Assembly (NCBI GenBank): GCA_026707545.1
Contig: JAPOWR010000001.1
Span: forward strand, 2,447,778-2,511,777
Length of the DNA stretch: 64,000 bases
Direction: 5' to 3'
Source of the DNA: Acidobacteriota bacterium
Lineage (GTDB): Bacteria; Acidobacteriota; Thermoanaerobaculia; Multivoradales; Multivoraceae
The position numbers were made by a program, and so were the translations under genes. Positions 1 to 7,721 of the stretch are shown in pieces. Each line of letters begins with the position of its first letter. The first letter of the stretch is position 1. The notes beneath the pieces are model-generated. The model was not told the origin of the DNA. It saw nothing but the letters and a program-made list of their open reading frames with translations, and searched no databases.

Positions 1-227
1 ATCCCCAGCCGGTGCGACAACACGAGATCCGCGTCGTGCACGGGATCTCCCGACGCCGGAAAGGCGGGATCGTCCTGCGTCAGAACGAGCACCGGCCGGT
101 GGCGTCGCACCTCCTCCAGCACGGGTTCCACCAACTGGCAGGTCGGACAGTCCTTCTTGACCACCGCCACCAGGCCCTGATCGAAGCCCGGAGGCGCCGG
201 AGCGGCGACGCTGGAGGATGCGGTCAT
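1..227 (-). CDS. Thioredoxin-like protein with CPTC motif (3' end off window)
   Basis: Reading the minus strand from an ATG at 225-227 gives an open frame to the window edge, starting MTASSSVAAPAPPGFDQG and continuing with VVKKDCPTCQLVEPVLEEV. A beta strand followed by CxxC and an amphipathic helix is the active-site layout of a thioredoxin fold, here with CPTC near residues 26-29. The protein is probably a cytoplasmic thiol-disulfide protein, since no signal peptide is visible. Only 75 codons are inside the window, so family membership beyond thioredoxin-like is not resolved. It is divergent from the UGSC selenoprotein gene with 94 bp between starts, so the two could share a control region; a redox partnership is an inference. 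The plus-strand frame over the same bases has no recognisable content. Confidence 0.72.
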   Translation of the reverse strand, partial: MTASSSVAAPAPPGFDQGLVAVVKKDCPTCQLVEPVLEEVRRHRPVLVLTQDDPAFPASGDPVHDADLVLSHRLG

Positions 228-321
228 GGCCGGCGACCCTAGCAGGGAAGAGGCAGCCACGACCGCCTCCGCGGCAGCGTCTCGCTCGTGTATGGTTCGG
301 GACCTACCGAGGAGACAACCC

Positions 322-837
322 ATGGTCCAGACCCTGCTCGATCCGACGAACGAGGCCGCGCCGCCGGCACGCACCGCGGCGCCTCGACTCGAGGCCATCG
401 GCGGCAAGACGATCGCCCTGCTCGACATCTCCAAGGCGCGCGGCGACATCTTCCTCGACCGCGTCGAACAGCGAATCGAAAGCCGCGGCGCGTCCGTGCT
501 GCGCTTCACCAAGCCCACCTTCTCCAAGGTGGCGCCGGCCGACCTGCGCGCCGAGATCGCCCAGCGTTGCGACGCGGTGATCGAAGCGCTGGCCGACTGA
601 GGGTCCTGCACGTCGTGCAGTGTGCACGACACGACCCAGTTGGAAGAGATGGGGCTGCCGTCCGTGTTCGTCGCCTCGTGCGAGTTCCAGGACGCCGCCG
701 AGTCGCAGTCCAAGTCGCTCGGCTCCTCGCCGGAGGTCGTCTACGTGCGGCATCCGATCCAGGACCGCAACGACGAGGAAATGGGAGAGATCGCGGACCA
801 GGCGGTCGACGCGCTCGTCTCCGCGCTGACCAACTGA
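322..837 (+). CDS. UGSC family selenoprotein (in-frame UGA = selenocysteine)
   Basis: One 171-residue protein is encoded if the UGA at 598-600 is read as selenocysteine (Sec93). The frame before it ends VIEALAD and the same frame continues GSCTSCSVHDTTQLEEMGL, giving the U-G-S-C signature that names the UGSC (seleno)protein family. Sec93 and Cys96 form a UxxC pair comparable to a thioredoxin CxxC, so a redox role is likely, but the reaction is not known to me. A Rossmann-like start (GGKTIALLDISKARGD) precedes it. Start ATG 322 has GAGGAGA at 309-315; the longer frame from 226 lacks such support. A SECIS-like hairpin lies at 601-637. A stop at 598 would remove the signature and half the protein. 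An MBL-fold gene follows after 49 bp. selA/B/C/D are not in the window. Confidence 0.88.
601..637 (+). promoter_or_regulatory. Bacterial SECIS-like stem-loop downstream of the UGA
   Basis: GTCGTGC at 612-618 pairs perfectly with GCACGAC at 624-630 around the five-base loop AGTGT (619-623), and GGGTC at 601-605 pairs with GACCC at 633-637 as an outer stem. The loop begins 18 bases after the UGA and its second base is G. Published bacterial SECIS models require a short apical loop with a G in its first two positions about 16-37 bases after the UGA, so the fit is good. An alternative small hairpin (607-611 with 615-619) would compete with it. The hairpin is within coding sequence, as expected for bacterial selenocysteine insertion. 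Confidence 0.8.
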
Positions 838-886
838 TCCGCCCCGCCTGCGGAGGAGGCCGGGGAGCGGTCTCCTGACCGGGACA

Positions 887-1942
887 ATGCGAGCAGGCAC
901 CTCGAACGCGAAGAAGCAGCTCGAGTCGCCGCGGCGATTCGTGAGTTCCGCGGGGCGGGTGGTGTACGCCCTGAACCTGGAGGTGTTCCCGAACTTCTTC
1001 GGCAACGTCTACGTGATCGACGACGGCGCCCGGCGCGTCCTGGTCGACTGCGGCTCGGGCATGGACTTCTCAAACGACAATCTGGTCCGCGGCATGGCCT
1101 CGATCGAGGACCGCTTCGGCGCCCGCATGAGCCTCGCCGACATCGACGTCATCCTGATCACCCACGGCCACATGGATCACTTCGGCGGCCTCCAGTTCGT
1201 ACGCGGCCACACGGACGCGCCGGTCGGCATCCATGTCCTCGACCGCCGCGTGCTGACCCACTACGAGGAACGGGTCGTGGTCGCCTCGCAGCAGCTCCGC
1301 GTGTTCCTCAACCGCGCCGGACTCTCCGCCGGCAAGCGCGACCAGTTGATGATGATGTACACGGCGCCCAAGGCGCGCTACGGCTCGGTGCCGGTCCAGT
1401 TCCTGCTGGAGGAGGGGCGGCCGGTCCGGGACGGGAATGGGGAGGACCTCGACCTCGATGTCCTGCACGTGCCCGGCCACTGCCCCGGCCAGGTCTGCCT
1501 CCGGGTCGACGACATCCTGCTGACCGCCGATCACGTCCTGGCGCGGATCACGCCCCACCAGTCGCCCGAGTCGCTGACCCTGAACATGGGCCTCGGCCAC
1601 TACCTCGATGCGCTGGGGAAAGTCGAGACGCTGGACGGCGTCCGCATAGGCCTCGGCGGTCACGAGGAACCGATCGAGGACGTGACCGTGCGAGTCCGGG
1701 AGATTCGCGAGTCCCACGACAGACGGCTGGACGTGATCATGGACACCTGCCAGGCGCCTCAGACCACTGCCGACATCAGCCGGCGGCTGTTCGGCGCCGT
1801 GCGTGGCTACACCGTGCTGTTGGCCCTGGAAGAGGCCGGAGCACACGTGGAGTACCTCTACCAGCGCGGCGAACTCGTGGCCGAGAACGTCGGCGACCTG
1901 GAGTCCGAGAAGGACCCGGTCGTCCGCTACGTACGAGCGTGA
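887..1942 (+). CDS. MBL-fold metallo-hydrolase
   Basis: A 351-residue protein with the metallo-beta-lactamase fold signature HTHGHMDHFGG near residues 97-107, supplying the first metal ligands. Further conserved elements are HVPGHCPGQVCL (third-ligand motif GHxxG) and LTADHVL (bridging Asp). The C-terminal quarter (DTCQAPQTTADISRRLFGAVRGYTVLLALEEAGAHVEYLYQRGELV) resembles the small winged-helix-like tail found on many stand-alone MBL hydrolases. No signal peptide is visible, so it is cytoplasmic; thioester or glyoxalase-II-like hydrolysis is typical of the family, but the substrate is not readable here. It starts 49 bp after the UGSC selenoprotein in the same direction, so co-transcription is likely. 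Confidence 0.88.
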   Translation: MRAGTSNAKKQLESPRRFVSSAGRVVYALNLEVFPNFFGNVYVIDDGARRVLVDCGSGMDFSNDNLVRGMASIEDRFGARMSLADIDVILITHGHMDHFGGLQFVRGHTDAPVGIHVLDRRVLTHYEERVVVASQQLRVFLNRAGLSAGKRDQLMMMYTAPKARYGSVPVQFLLEEGRPVRDGNGEDLDLDVLHVPGHCPGQVCLRVDDILLTADHVLARITPHQSPESLTLNMGLGHYLDALGKVETLDGVRIGLGGHEEPIEDVTVRVREIRESHDRRLDVIMDTCQAPQTTADISRRLFGAVRGYTVLLALEEAGAHVEYLYQRGELVAENVGDLESEKDPVVRYVRA

Positions 1943-1976
1943 GCGTAAATGCACCCAGAACAGCCCTCGCTATGGC

Positions 1977-1982
1977 TATAGT
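1977..1982 (+). promoter_or_regulatory. Candidate -10 box (TATAGT) upstream of the cox-type operon
   Basis: The 126 bp between the MBL gene and coxG contain the only markedly AT-rich patch nearby (about 1968-1992), including TATAGT. No convincing -35 hexamer sits 17 bp upstream. It lies about 90 bp before the TTG start of the operon's first gene. This is a weak prediction. Confidence 0.25.
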
Positions 1983-2068
1983 AGAAACTTCCTGGTAGCC
2001 GTCGTGTTGACCATCGCGCCCACCGTCCATCGCGGTTCGCCCCCAGGCCGTCCGCACGGCTGCCGACC

Positions 2069-2698
2069 TTGAAGATCACAGGGAGCCACACCTTCGCGGT
2101 GCCGCGGAGCATCGTTTGGGAGGCGATCCTCGATCCCGAGGTTCTGTCGCGCACGCTGCCCGGCTGCGAGGACATGGCGCCCGTCGGCGAGAACCAGTTC
2201 CGCGGCAAGCTGAAGATGAAGGTCGGCCCGGTGCAGGGCGTGTTCGAAGGAGGCGTCGAGCTCCTCGACCTCGACCCGCCGAACGGTTACAACCTCAAGA
2301 TGGACGGCAAGGGAGCGCCCGGCTTCGTCAACGGCACCGGTGCCCTCCGACTCGAGGACGCCGAGGACGGCGGCACGCTGCTGCACTACGACATCGACGC
2401 CCGCGTCGGCGGCCGCATCGCGGCGGTGGGTCAACGGCTCCTGGACAGCTCCGCCAAGGTCTTGACCCGCCAGGGGATCCAGGGTCTCGCGACGCAGCTC
2501 GAAGCGCGGGCCGCCGCGGAAGCCGCGGCGGAAGCGCCTGCTGTGGCCGCGTCCAGTGACGACGCGGAGCCCCCGTCCCAAGCCGCCTTTGCCGGTCGCT
2601 TCGCAGCCGGTCTGGCCAGGGAACTGTGGCCCTACTTTGCCGGCGGCGCGCTCGTCGTTCTTGCCCTCATCGCCATTTCGCTTCGCACCTGCTCGTAG
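2069..2698 (+). CDS. coxG: CoxG-type SRPBCC protein
   Basis: A 209-residue protein beginning at a TTG codon: [20 protein letters not shown] aligns with the usual first residues of CoxG proteins, which fixes this unusual start despite a weak ribosome site. Residues 1-150 form the SRPBCC fold with the family motif [13 protein letters not shown]. An Ala-rich linker (about 150-170) leads to one membrane helix ([17 protein letters not shown]) at the C-terminus. In carboxydotrophs CoxG helps anchor CO dehydrogenase to the inner face of the membrane; by analogy this one would tether or help assemble the molybdenum hydroxylase encoded by the next three genes. The ferredoxin-subunit gene starts 32 bp downstream. 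Confidence 0.85.
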   Translation: MKITGSHTFAVPRSIVWEAILDPEVLSRTLPGCEDMAPVGENQFRGKLKMKVGPVQGVFEGGVELLDLDPPNGYNLKMDGKGAPGFVNGTGALRLEDAEDGGTLLHYDIDARVGGRIAAVGQRLLDSSAKVLTRQGIQGLATQLEARAAAEAAAEAPAVAASSDDAEPPSQAAFAGRFAAGLARELWPYFAGGALVVLALIAISLRTCS

Positions 2699-2730
2699 CT
2701 ATCCCGCAAAGGAAAGGAGACACTCCAGAA

Positions 2731-3198
2731 ATGACCGTGTCCATACAACTCGAAGTCAACGGCAAGCCGGTCCAGGCCGAGGTCGAGCCGCGGCGCCTGC
2801 TGGTTCACTTCCTACGGGAAGATCTGGGCCTGACCGGCGCGAACATCGGCTGCGAAACGAGTCTCTGCGGGGCCTGCACGGTGCTGGTCGACGGCAACGC
2901 CGTCAAGTCGTGCACGATGCTCGCGGCGCAGGCGGACGGTTCGGCCGTGACCACGATCGAAGGGCTGGCCCAGAACGGCGAGCTGCACCCGCTCCAGGAG
3001 GGCTTCTGGGAGAAGCACGGCCTGCAATGCGGCTACTGCACGCCGGGCATGATCCTGTCGGCGAACTATCTGCTGGCCCAGAATCCGAGCCCGAGCGACG
3101 AGGAGATCCGCGAGGGGCTGAAGGGCAACATCTGCCGCTGCACCGGCTACCACAACATCGTGGAGGCCGTGAAGTACGCCGCCGAAAGGATGAGCTGA
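2731..3198 (+). CDS. coxS: Molybdenum hydroxylase [2Fe-2S] subunit (CoxS-like)
   Basis: A 155-residue electron-transfer subunit with two [2Fe-2S] clusters. The plant-ferredoxin-type cluster uses C41, C46, C49 and C61 (CETSLCGAC...C); the second uses C100, C103, C135 and C137 (CGYC...CRC) in the alpha-helical domain and also contacts the molybdopterin. Length and motif spacing are typical of CoxS/XdhC-type subunits. Start ATG 2731 has an AGGAAAGGAG site at 2710-2719. It passes electrons from the molybdenum centre in the large subunit to FAD in the medium subunit. The large-subunit gene begins one base after its stop codon, so the two are translationally coupled. Confidence 0.95.
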   Translation: MTVSIQLEVNGKPVQAEVEPRRLLVHFLREDLGLTGANIGCETSLCGACTVLVDGNAVKSCTMLAAQADGSAVTTIEGLAQNGELHPLQEGFWEKHGLQCGYCTPGMILSANYLLAQNPSPSDEEIREGLKGNICRCTGYHNIVEAVKYAAERMS

Positions 3199-3199
3199 G

Positions 3200-5545
3200 A
3201 TGGCGGGCGTACTCGGCACCTCGATCAAGCGCCGGGAAGACCCGGCCCTCATCACCGGCCGCGGCAAGTACACCGACGACCTGAAGGTCGAAGGCATGGC
3301 GCACGCGGCGATCGTGCGCAGTCCCTACGCCCATGCCCGCATCCGCGGCATCGACGCCTCCGCCGCCGAAGCCCTGCCCGGCGTTCTGGCCGTGCTCACG
3401 GCGCGCGACGTCGCGGCCGCCGGCATTCCGGGCGTGGTGCCCGTCGGCTGGCTGCTGCCCGACCTCAAGACGCCGGCCCACCCGATGATCGCCGCCGACA
3501 CGGTGCGCCACGTGGGCGACGCCGTGGCCGTCGTCGTGGCGGAGGACCGCTACATCGCCCGCGACGCCGCCGACCGCGTGGCCGTCGACTACGAACCGCT
3601 CGATGCGGTGGCCGACGTCGTCGCCGCACTCGAGGACGGGGCGCCGGCGGTCCACGAGGACGCGCCCGGCAACGTCGCCTTCGACTGGGAGATCGGCGAC
3701 CGGGAGGCGGTCGACGCGGCCTTCGCACAGGCCGCCCACACGGTCGAGCTCGATCTGCGCAACAACCGCCTGATCCCGCACGCGATCGAACCGCGCGCGG
3801 TACTCGCTTCGTACGACTCGTCCACCGGCGAGATGACGATCCACATGACGAGCCAGAATCCCCACGTTCATCGGCTGCTGATGACGCTCGCGTCGCTGGG
3901 CATGCCGGAGCACAAGGTGCGGATCGTCGCCCCCGAAGTGGGGGGTGGCTTCGGCAGCAAGATCCACCACTACGCCGACGAGGCGATCGTCGGCCTCTGC
4001 TCGTTGAAGCTCGACCGGCCGGTCAAGTGGACAGCCACGCGCACCGAAACGAACCTCACCGACGCACACGGCCGCGACCACTCGACGCACTGCGCGATGG
4101 CTTTCGACGCTGACGGCCGCATCACGGGCCTGAAGGTAGACACGGCGGCCGCGATGGGCGCATATCTCTCGACCTTCGCGCCGGCCGTCCCGACCTACCT
4201 CTACGGCACGCTGATGTCCGGCCAGTACGACATCCCGGCGATCCACTGCCACGTGACCGGCGTCTTCACCCACACCGCGCCCGTCGACGCCTACCGTGGC
4301 GCCGGACGGCCCGAAGCCACCTTCGTCATCGAGCGGCTGATGCACCTCGCCGGCGAGGCAACCGGGCTTGGCCCGATCGAAGTCCGCAAGCGGAACTTCG
4401 TGCCTGCGGACGCCTTCCCGTACCAGACCCAGGTCGCCCTCGCGTACGACTCGGGCAACTACGGCCCCGCGATGGACCGGGCGCTCGAGATGATCGGTTA
4501 CGACGATCTCCGCGGCGAGCAGGCCTCTAGACGCGGCAACGGCGGCCGGCAGATCGGCATCGGCTTCTCGTCCTACATCGAGGCCTGCGGTCTCGCGCCG
4601 TCGGCGGTCGTCGGCTCCCTCGGCGCCCAGGCCGGCCAGTGGGAAAGCGCCGACGTCCGCGTCCACCCGACCGCTTCGGTGACGGTCTACACCGGTTCCT
4701 CGTCCCACGGACAGGGCCACGAAACGACCTTCTCCCAGATCGTCGCCGACCGGCTTGGCGTCGCCCCGGAGGCGGTCGAGGTGATCCACGGCGACACGGA
4801 CCTGGTCCAATTCGGCATGGGCACCTACGGCAGCCGCAGCGCCGCCGTCGGCGGTTCGGCGATCGCCAAAAGCGTCGACAAGATCATCGAGAAGGGCAAG
4901 AAGATCGCCGCCCACCTGCTCGAAGCCTCGGCCGAGGACATCGAGTTCGAGGACGGCAACTTCCGGGTGGCCGGCTCGCCGGACCGCGCGCTCGGTCTCG
5001 GCGACGTGGCGCTCCAGGCCTACCTGGCCCACAACTACCCCGATGACCTGGAGCCGGGGCTCTCCGCCACCAGCTTCTACGATCCGTCGAACTTCACGTA
5101 CCCGTTCGGCACCCACGTCTGCGTCGTCGAGGTGGACACGGAGACCGGCGACATCGAACTGCTGCGCTACGCGGCGGTCGACGATGTCGGCAACGTGATC
5201 AACCCGATGATCGTCGACGGCCAGCTCCACGGCGGTCTGGCCCAGGGCATCGGCCAGGCGCTCTGGGAGAACGCCGTCTACGACGACAGCGGACAGCTCG
5301 TGACGGGTTCGTTGATGGACTACGCGCTACCCAAGATCCACAACTTGATCCAATTCGAACTCGACCGTACGACGACGCCCTGCCCGCACAACCCGCTGGG
5401 CGTCAAAGGCGTCGGCGAAGCCGGCGCGATCGCCTCACCGCCAGCCGTTGTCAACGCGGTCGTCGACGCACTTGCGCCATTCGGCGTCACGCACATCGAC
5501 ATGCCGCTCACGCCCGAGAAGGTGTGGCGGGCCGTCAACGCCTGA
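3200..5545 (+). CDS. Molybdenum hydroxylase large subunit, CoxL form II-like
   Basis: A 781-residue xanthine-oxidase-family molybdopterin subunit. The N-terminal aldehyde oxidase hammerhead domain ([24 protein letters not shown]) is followed by the molybdopterin-binding region with GGGFGSK, and by GVGEAG near the C-terminus carrying the catalytic Glu. The active-site loop reads AYRGAGR at residues 364-370, the form II signature. Form I aerobic CO dehydrogenase instead has AYXCSFR with the copper-binding Cys, so true CO oxidation is unlikely. The substrate is probably an aldehyde or N-heterocycle. The order coxG-S-L-M is kept. The maturation pair MoxR/VWA is not adjacent; a pair of that type lies about 29 kb away at 34681-36817. 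Confidence 0.93.
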   Translation: MAGVLGTSIKRREDPALITGRGKYTDDLKVEGMAHAAIVRSPYAHARIRGIDASAAEALPGVLAVLTARDVAAAGIPGVVPVGWLLPDLKTPAHPMIAADTVRHVGDAVAVVVAEDRYIARDAADRVAVDYEPLDAVADVVAALEDGAPAVHEDAPGNVAFDWEIGDREAVDAAFAQAAHTVELDLRNNRLIPHAIEPRAVLASYDSSTGEMTIHMTSQNPHVHRLLMTLASLGMPEHKVRIVAPEVGGGFGSKIHHYADEAIVGLCSLKLDRPVKWTATRTETNLTDAHGRDHSTHCAMAFDADGRITGLKVDTAAAMGAYLSTFAPAVPTYLYGTLMSGQYDIPAIHCHVTGVFTHTAPVDAYRGAGRPEATFVIERLMHLAGEATGLGPIEVRKRNFVPADAFPYQTQVALAYDSGNYGPAMDRALEMIGYDDLRGEQASRRGNGGRQIGIGFSSYIEACGLAPSAVVGSLGAQAGQWESADVRVHPTASVTVYTGSSSHGQGHETTFSQIVADRLGVAPEAVEVIHGDTDLVQFGMGTYGSRSAAVGGSAIAKSVDKIIEKGKKIAAHLLEASAEDIEFEDGNFRVAGSPDRALGLGDVALQAYLAHNYPDDLEPGLSATSFYDPSNFTYPFGTHVCVVEVDTETGDIELLRYAAVDDVGNVINPMIVDGQLHGGLAQGIGQALWENAVYDDSGQLVTGSLMDYALPKIHNLIQFELDRTTTPCPHNPLGVKGVGEAGAIASPPAVVNAVVDALAPFGVTHIDMPLTPEKVWRAVNA

Positions 5546-5605
5546 GAGCCTTCATCCGACTAGAATCCCGCAGCCGAACAAAGCTGCCGAATCAGGAGCA
5601 CCGAT

Positions 5606-6454
5606 ATGTACCCAGCCCAATTCGATTACCGCCGTGCCGGATCGGTCGATGAAGCCCTCGGCCTGCTGCAGGAGCACGAAGACGCGAAGCTGATGGCCGG
5701 CGGCCACAGCCTGATCCCGATGATGAAGCTGCGCCTCGCCCAGCCCCCGGTCGTCATCGACATCGGCCGGCTCGACGAACTCAAGGGAATCTCCGAGGCG
5801 GGCGGCTCGGTCCGCGTCGGCTCCCTGACAACCCACGCCGAGATCGCCGCCTCCGACGTGCTCGCTGCCAACTGCCCGGTGCTCGCCGAAGCCGCCGGCC
5901 ACATCGGCGACGCGCAGGTCCGCAACCGCGGCACGATCGGCGGCAACATCGCCCACGCCGACCCGGGCTCCGACATACCGCCGGTGCTCGTCCTCCTCGG
6001 CGCCTCGGTCCACCTGCAGTCCCCCTCCGGCACCCGCTCCGTCGCCGCGGGCGACTTCTTCCAGGACCTGCTGATGACCGACGTCGGCGAGGACGAGATC
6101 CTCACCCACGTCGACGCCCCGGCCCTGGGCGCCGACACAGGCTCCGCCTACCTCAAGTTCGAGCACCCGGCGTCCGGCTACGCCGTCGTCGGCGCCGCGG
6201 CTTCCGTCACCGTACAAGACGGCCGCTGCACCGCCGCCGGCCTGGTCGTCGGCGGCGTCGACGCCACTCCAACCGCCGTCGACGTCTCGAGCCTCATCGG
6301 CACCGACCTCTCCGACGACGCCATCGCCGCAGCAGCCTCCGGCCTCTCCGCCGAAGACCCCATCGGCGACATCTTCGCCAGCGGCGACTACCGCGTCCAC
6401 GTCGGCAAGGTCTACGGCAAGCGAGCGCTGGCGGCGGCCCGCGACCGAGCGTAG
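5606..6454 (+). CDS. coxM: Molybdenum hydroxylase FAD-binding subunit (CoxM-like)
   Basis: A 282-residue subunit carrying the FAD site that passes electrons to the quinone or respiratory acceptor. FAD-pyrophosphate motifs are AGGHSLIPMMKLRL near residues 32-45 and RNRGTIGGNIAHADPGSD near 110-127. The C-terminal CO-dehydrogenase flavoprotein domain follows (about 180-280). Length is normal for CoxM. The 60 bp gap from coxL holds a possible -10 (TAGAAT at 5561-5566), but the gene most likely belongs to the coxGSLM transcript. The stop is followed by an inverted-repeat element, which may mark the operon end. Confidence 0.93.
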   Translation: MYPAQFDYRRAGSVDEALGLLQEHEDAKLMAGGHSLIPMMKLRLAQPPVVIDIGRLDELKGISEAGGSVRVGSLTTHAEIAASDVLAANCPVLAEAAGHIGDAQVRNRGTIGGNIAHADPGSDIPPVLVLLGASVHLQSPSGTRSVAAGDFFQDLLMTDVGEDEILTHVDAPALGADTGSAYLKFEHPASGYAVVGAAASVTVQDGRCTAAGLVVGGVDATPTAVDVSSLIGTDLSDDAIAAAASGLSAEDPIGDIFASGDYRVHVGKVYGKRALAAARDRA

Positions 6455-6471
6455 CTGCTCGGGGCTCAGCC

Positions 6472-6646
6472 GCCTGCGGAGGGGCCGGGGGAGGGGTCCC
6501 AGGTGCCGCTCGCGCTTGTTCGGAAGATGGGAGGGGGTGCGCTCACTGCACTCCGCTCGCTCCGGTAGGCCGTTGTCCTGCGTAGGGTCGTCAACCGTCG
6601 CTCGCTCCGAGCCATCTGGTACCCCTCCCCCGGCCCCTCCGCAGGC
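6472..6646. repeat. 175-bp element with 26-bp perfect inverted ends
   Basis: The 26 bases at 6472-6497 (beginning GCCTGCGGAGGGG) are the exact reverse complement of 6621-6646. About 120 bp of non-coding sequence lies between the arms, including repeated GCTCGCTCCG tracts. It fills most of the 239 bp between coxM and the TPR gene. The structure looks like a MITE-type or large REP-like element; no transposase or clear target duplication is visible. A diverged relative of the left arm is present at about 846-865 after the UGSC gene, and a related element lies at 7493-7652. Confidence 0.75.
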
Positions 6647-6693
6647 TGGACGGCGTCGGCATTCCCTCCGGTCACGGCATGAGTGGGTGTTGA

Positions 6694-7353
6694 ATGGCCG
6701 CTATCCTCACGGCAGTAATGGGTAACTCCGCCGGACGTGCCCGGGTGGACCGGGCCCGCGATCTCTCGAACATGGCTTGGAGGCTTCGGAGCGAGACACT
6801 TACGTCGTTGACCGCAACCCCTGCCGAAGCCGAGGAGACCGCCCGTTTCGTTCGCCGGCAACTCAAGGAGGCTGTGGACCTGTGCCGTGAAGCTGGAGCC
6901 GACCGCCAGTTAGCGAACACCCTCCGGAGGCTCGGGCATGCGGAACAGGATGCCGGCCGCGGCGACATCGCGGTCGCCCGGTACAAGGAAGCGGTCGCCG
7001 CCGCCCGCCGGACCGGCGATCCGCTTCTGCTGGCTCATACGATCCGTCATCTCGGCGACTCCCATCGCGCCGCACAGCGACTGGCCGCGGCCGAGGCCTG
7101 CTACAACGAGGCCCTGGGCCTCTACGCCGAGCACCCCGATCCCCCGGCGCTCGACTACGCGAACGCGATCCGACCGATGGCGATCCTCAAGGAGAAGCTC
7201 GGCGAGGCGGATGAAGCCCGGCACCTGTGGCAGCAGGCGAAGGCGCTCTACGCCGCGGTTCCCATCGCCGCCGGCGTAGCGGAATGCGAGGAGAACCTGA
7301 CGCGACTCCCTCGGTCTCACAGCCGAGGACGCTCCGAAACGGAGCCGGCCTAA
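6694..7353 (+). CDS. Tetratricopeptide-repeat protein
   Basis: A 219-residue protein (alternative start ATG 6718) made largely of helical TPR-like hairpins: LANTLRRLGHAEQDAGRGDIA, LLLAHTIRHLGDSHRAAQRL and LDYANAIRPMAILKEKLGEA, each with the small/large pattern of TPR helices A and B. TPR proteins act as protein-protein scaffolds; no catalytic domain or signal peptide is seen, so it is probably cytoplasmic. The last residues (SETEPA) and the stop codon lie inside a dispersed intergenic repeat (7342-7412), so the native C-terminus may have been altered by insertion. It is flanked on both sides by inverted-repeat elements. The partner is unknown. Confidence 0.75.
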   Translation: MAAILTAVMGNSAGRARVDRARDLSNMAWRLRSETLTSLTATPAEAEETARFVRRQLKEAVDLCREAGADRQLANTLRRLGHAEQDAGRGDIAVARYKEAVAAARRTGDPLLLAHTIRHLGDSHRAAQRLAAAEACYNEALGLYAEHPDPPALDYANAIRPMAILKEKLGEADEARHLWQQAKALYAAVPIAAGVAECEENLTRLPRSHSRGRSETEPA

Positions 7354-7412
7354 CGGCCGGCGCTTCTCTGGCCGCCTACGGCGGCAGCGGACCAGAAGGT
7401 CCGCGCACCCAG
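7342..7412 (+). repeat. Dispersed hairpin repeat, copy A
   Basis: Three consecutive hairpins: GCCGGCC-TAAC-GGCCGGC, GCCGCC-TAC-GGCGGC and GCGGACC-AGAA-GGTCCGC (7387-7393 with 7398-7404), followed by GCACCCAG. The third hairpin differs from the other copies on both arms, with pairing preserved. The element supplies the TAA stop of the TPR gene. Confidence 0.8.
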
Positions 7413-7492
7413 AGAACGGTCGCCGTTGCTCTGAGTTGCTCTACGCAACTGGAGGGGGATCGGCCGGCGTCCGACACCCTCCAGCCTGCGCA

Positions 7493-7652
7493 GGGCCCGA
7501 AGGGGAGGGTCCCAGCGAGGCTGTCGGCAAGCGACGGCCCACGCCCTTCCACTAACCGACACCCAACCGGAGCGCAGCCGACCGCAGCGAGCGCCGACCT
7601 TCCATTCATCCGGTCAGCGCGAGCGTCCGCTGGGACCCTCCCCTTCGGGCCC
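7493..7652. repeat. 160-bp element with 25-bp perfect inverted ends
   Basis: The 25 bases at 7493-7517 (beginning GGGCCCGAAGGGGAGGG) are exactly complementary to 7628-7652. It resembles the element at 6472-6646 in size, in the GGGAGGG-rich arms ending in GTCCCAG, and in a C/G-rich non-coding centre. The gene-free interval 7354-7721 (368 bp) otherwise holds hairpin repeat copy A (ending at 7412) and about 70 bp of GCC-rich sequence next to the acyl-CoA dehydrogenase stop. I see no gene or RNA there; the element may also act as a bidirectional terminator between the converging TPR and acyl-CoA dehydrogenase genes. Confidence 0.7.
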
Positions 7653-7721
7653 GGAGAAGGCGGGTGCCGCCGACGCCATCGCGCCAGCCGCCGCCGCGGC
7701 GGCCCGGCAGCAGGCGAGCCG

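Noticed and set aside
12..242. Plus-strand frame at the window start
   Set aside because: The opposite strand encodes a thioredoxin-like CPTC protein; the plus frame is Arg/His-rich noise.
598..600. TGA at 598-600 as a normal stop splitting two genes or marking a pseudogene
   Set aside because: The frame continues with the family's GSC signature, both halves are needed for the family, and a SECIS-like hairpin follows at the right distance.
2903..5230. Long minus-strand open frame opposite coxL
   Set aside because: It mirrors the GC-rich codon pattern of the large-subunit gene and contains no recognisable domain.
3200..5545. True aerobic CO dehydrogenase
   Set aside because: The active-site loop is AYRGAGR (form II), without the AYXCSFR Cys that binds copper in form I enzymes.
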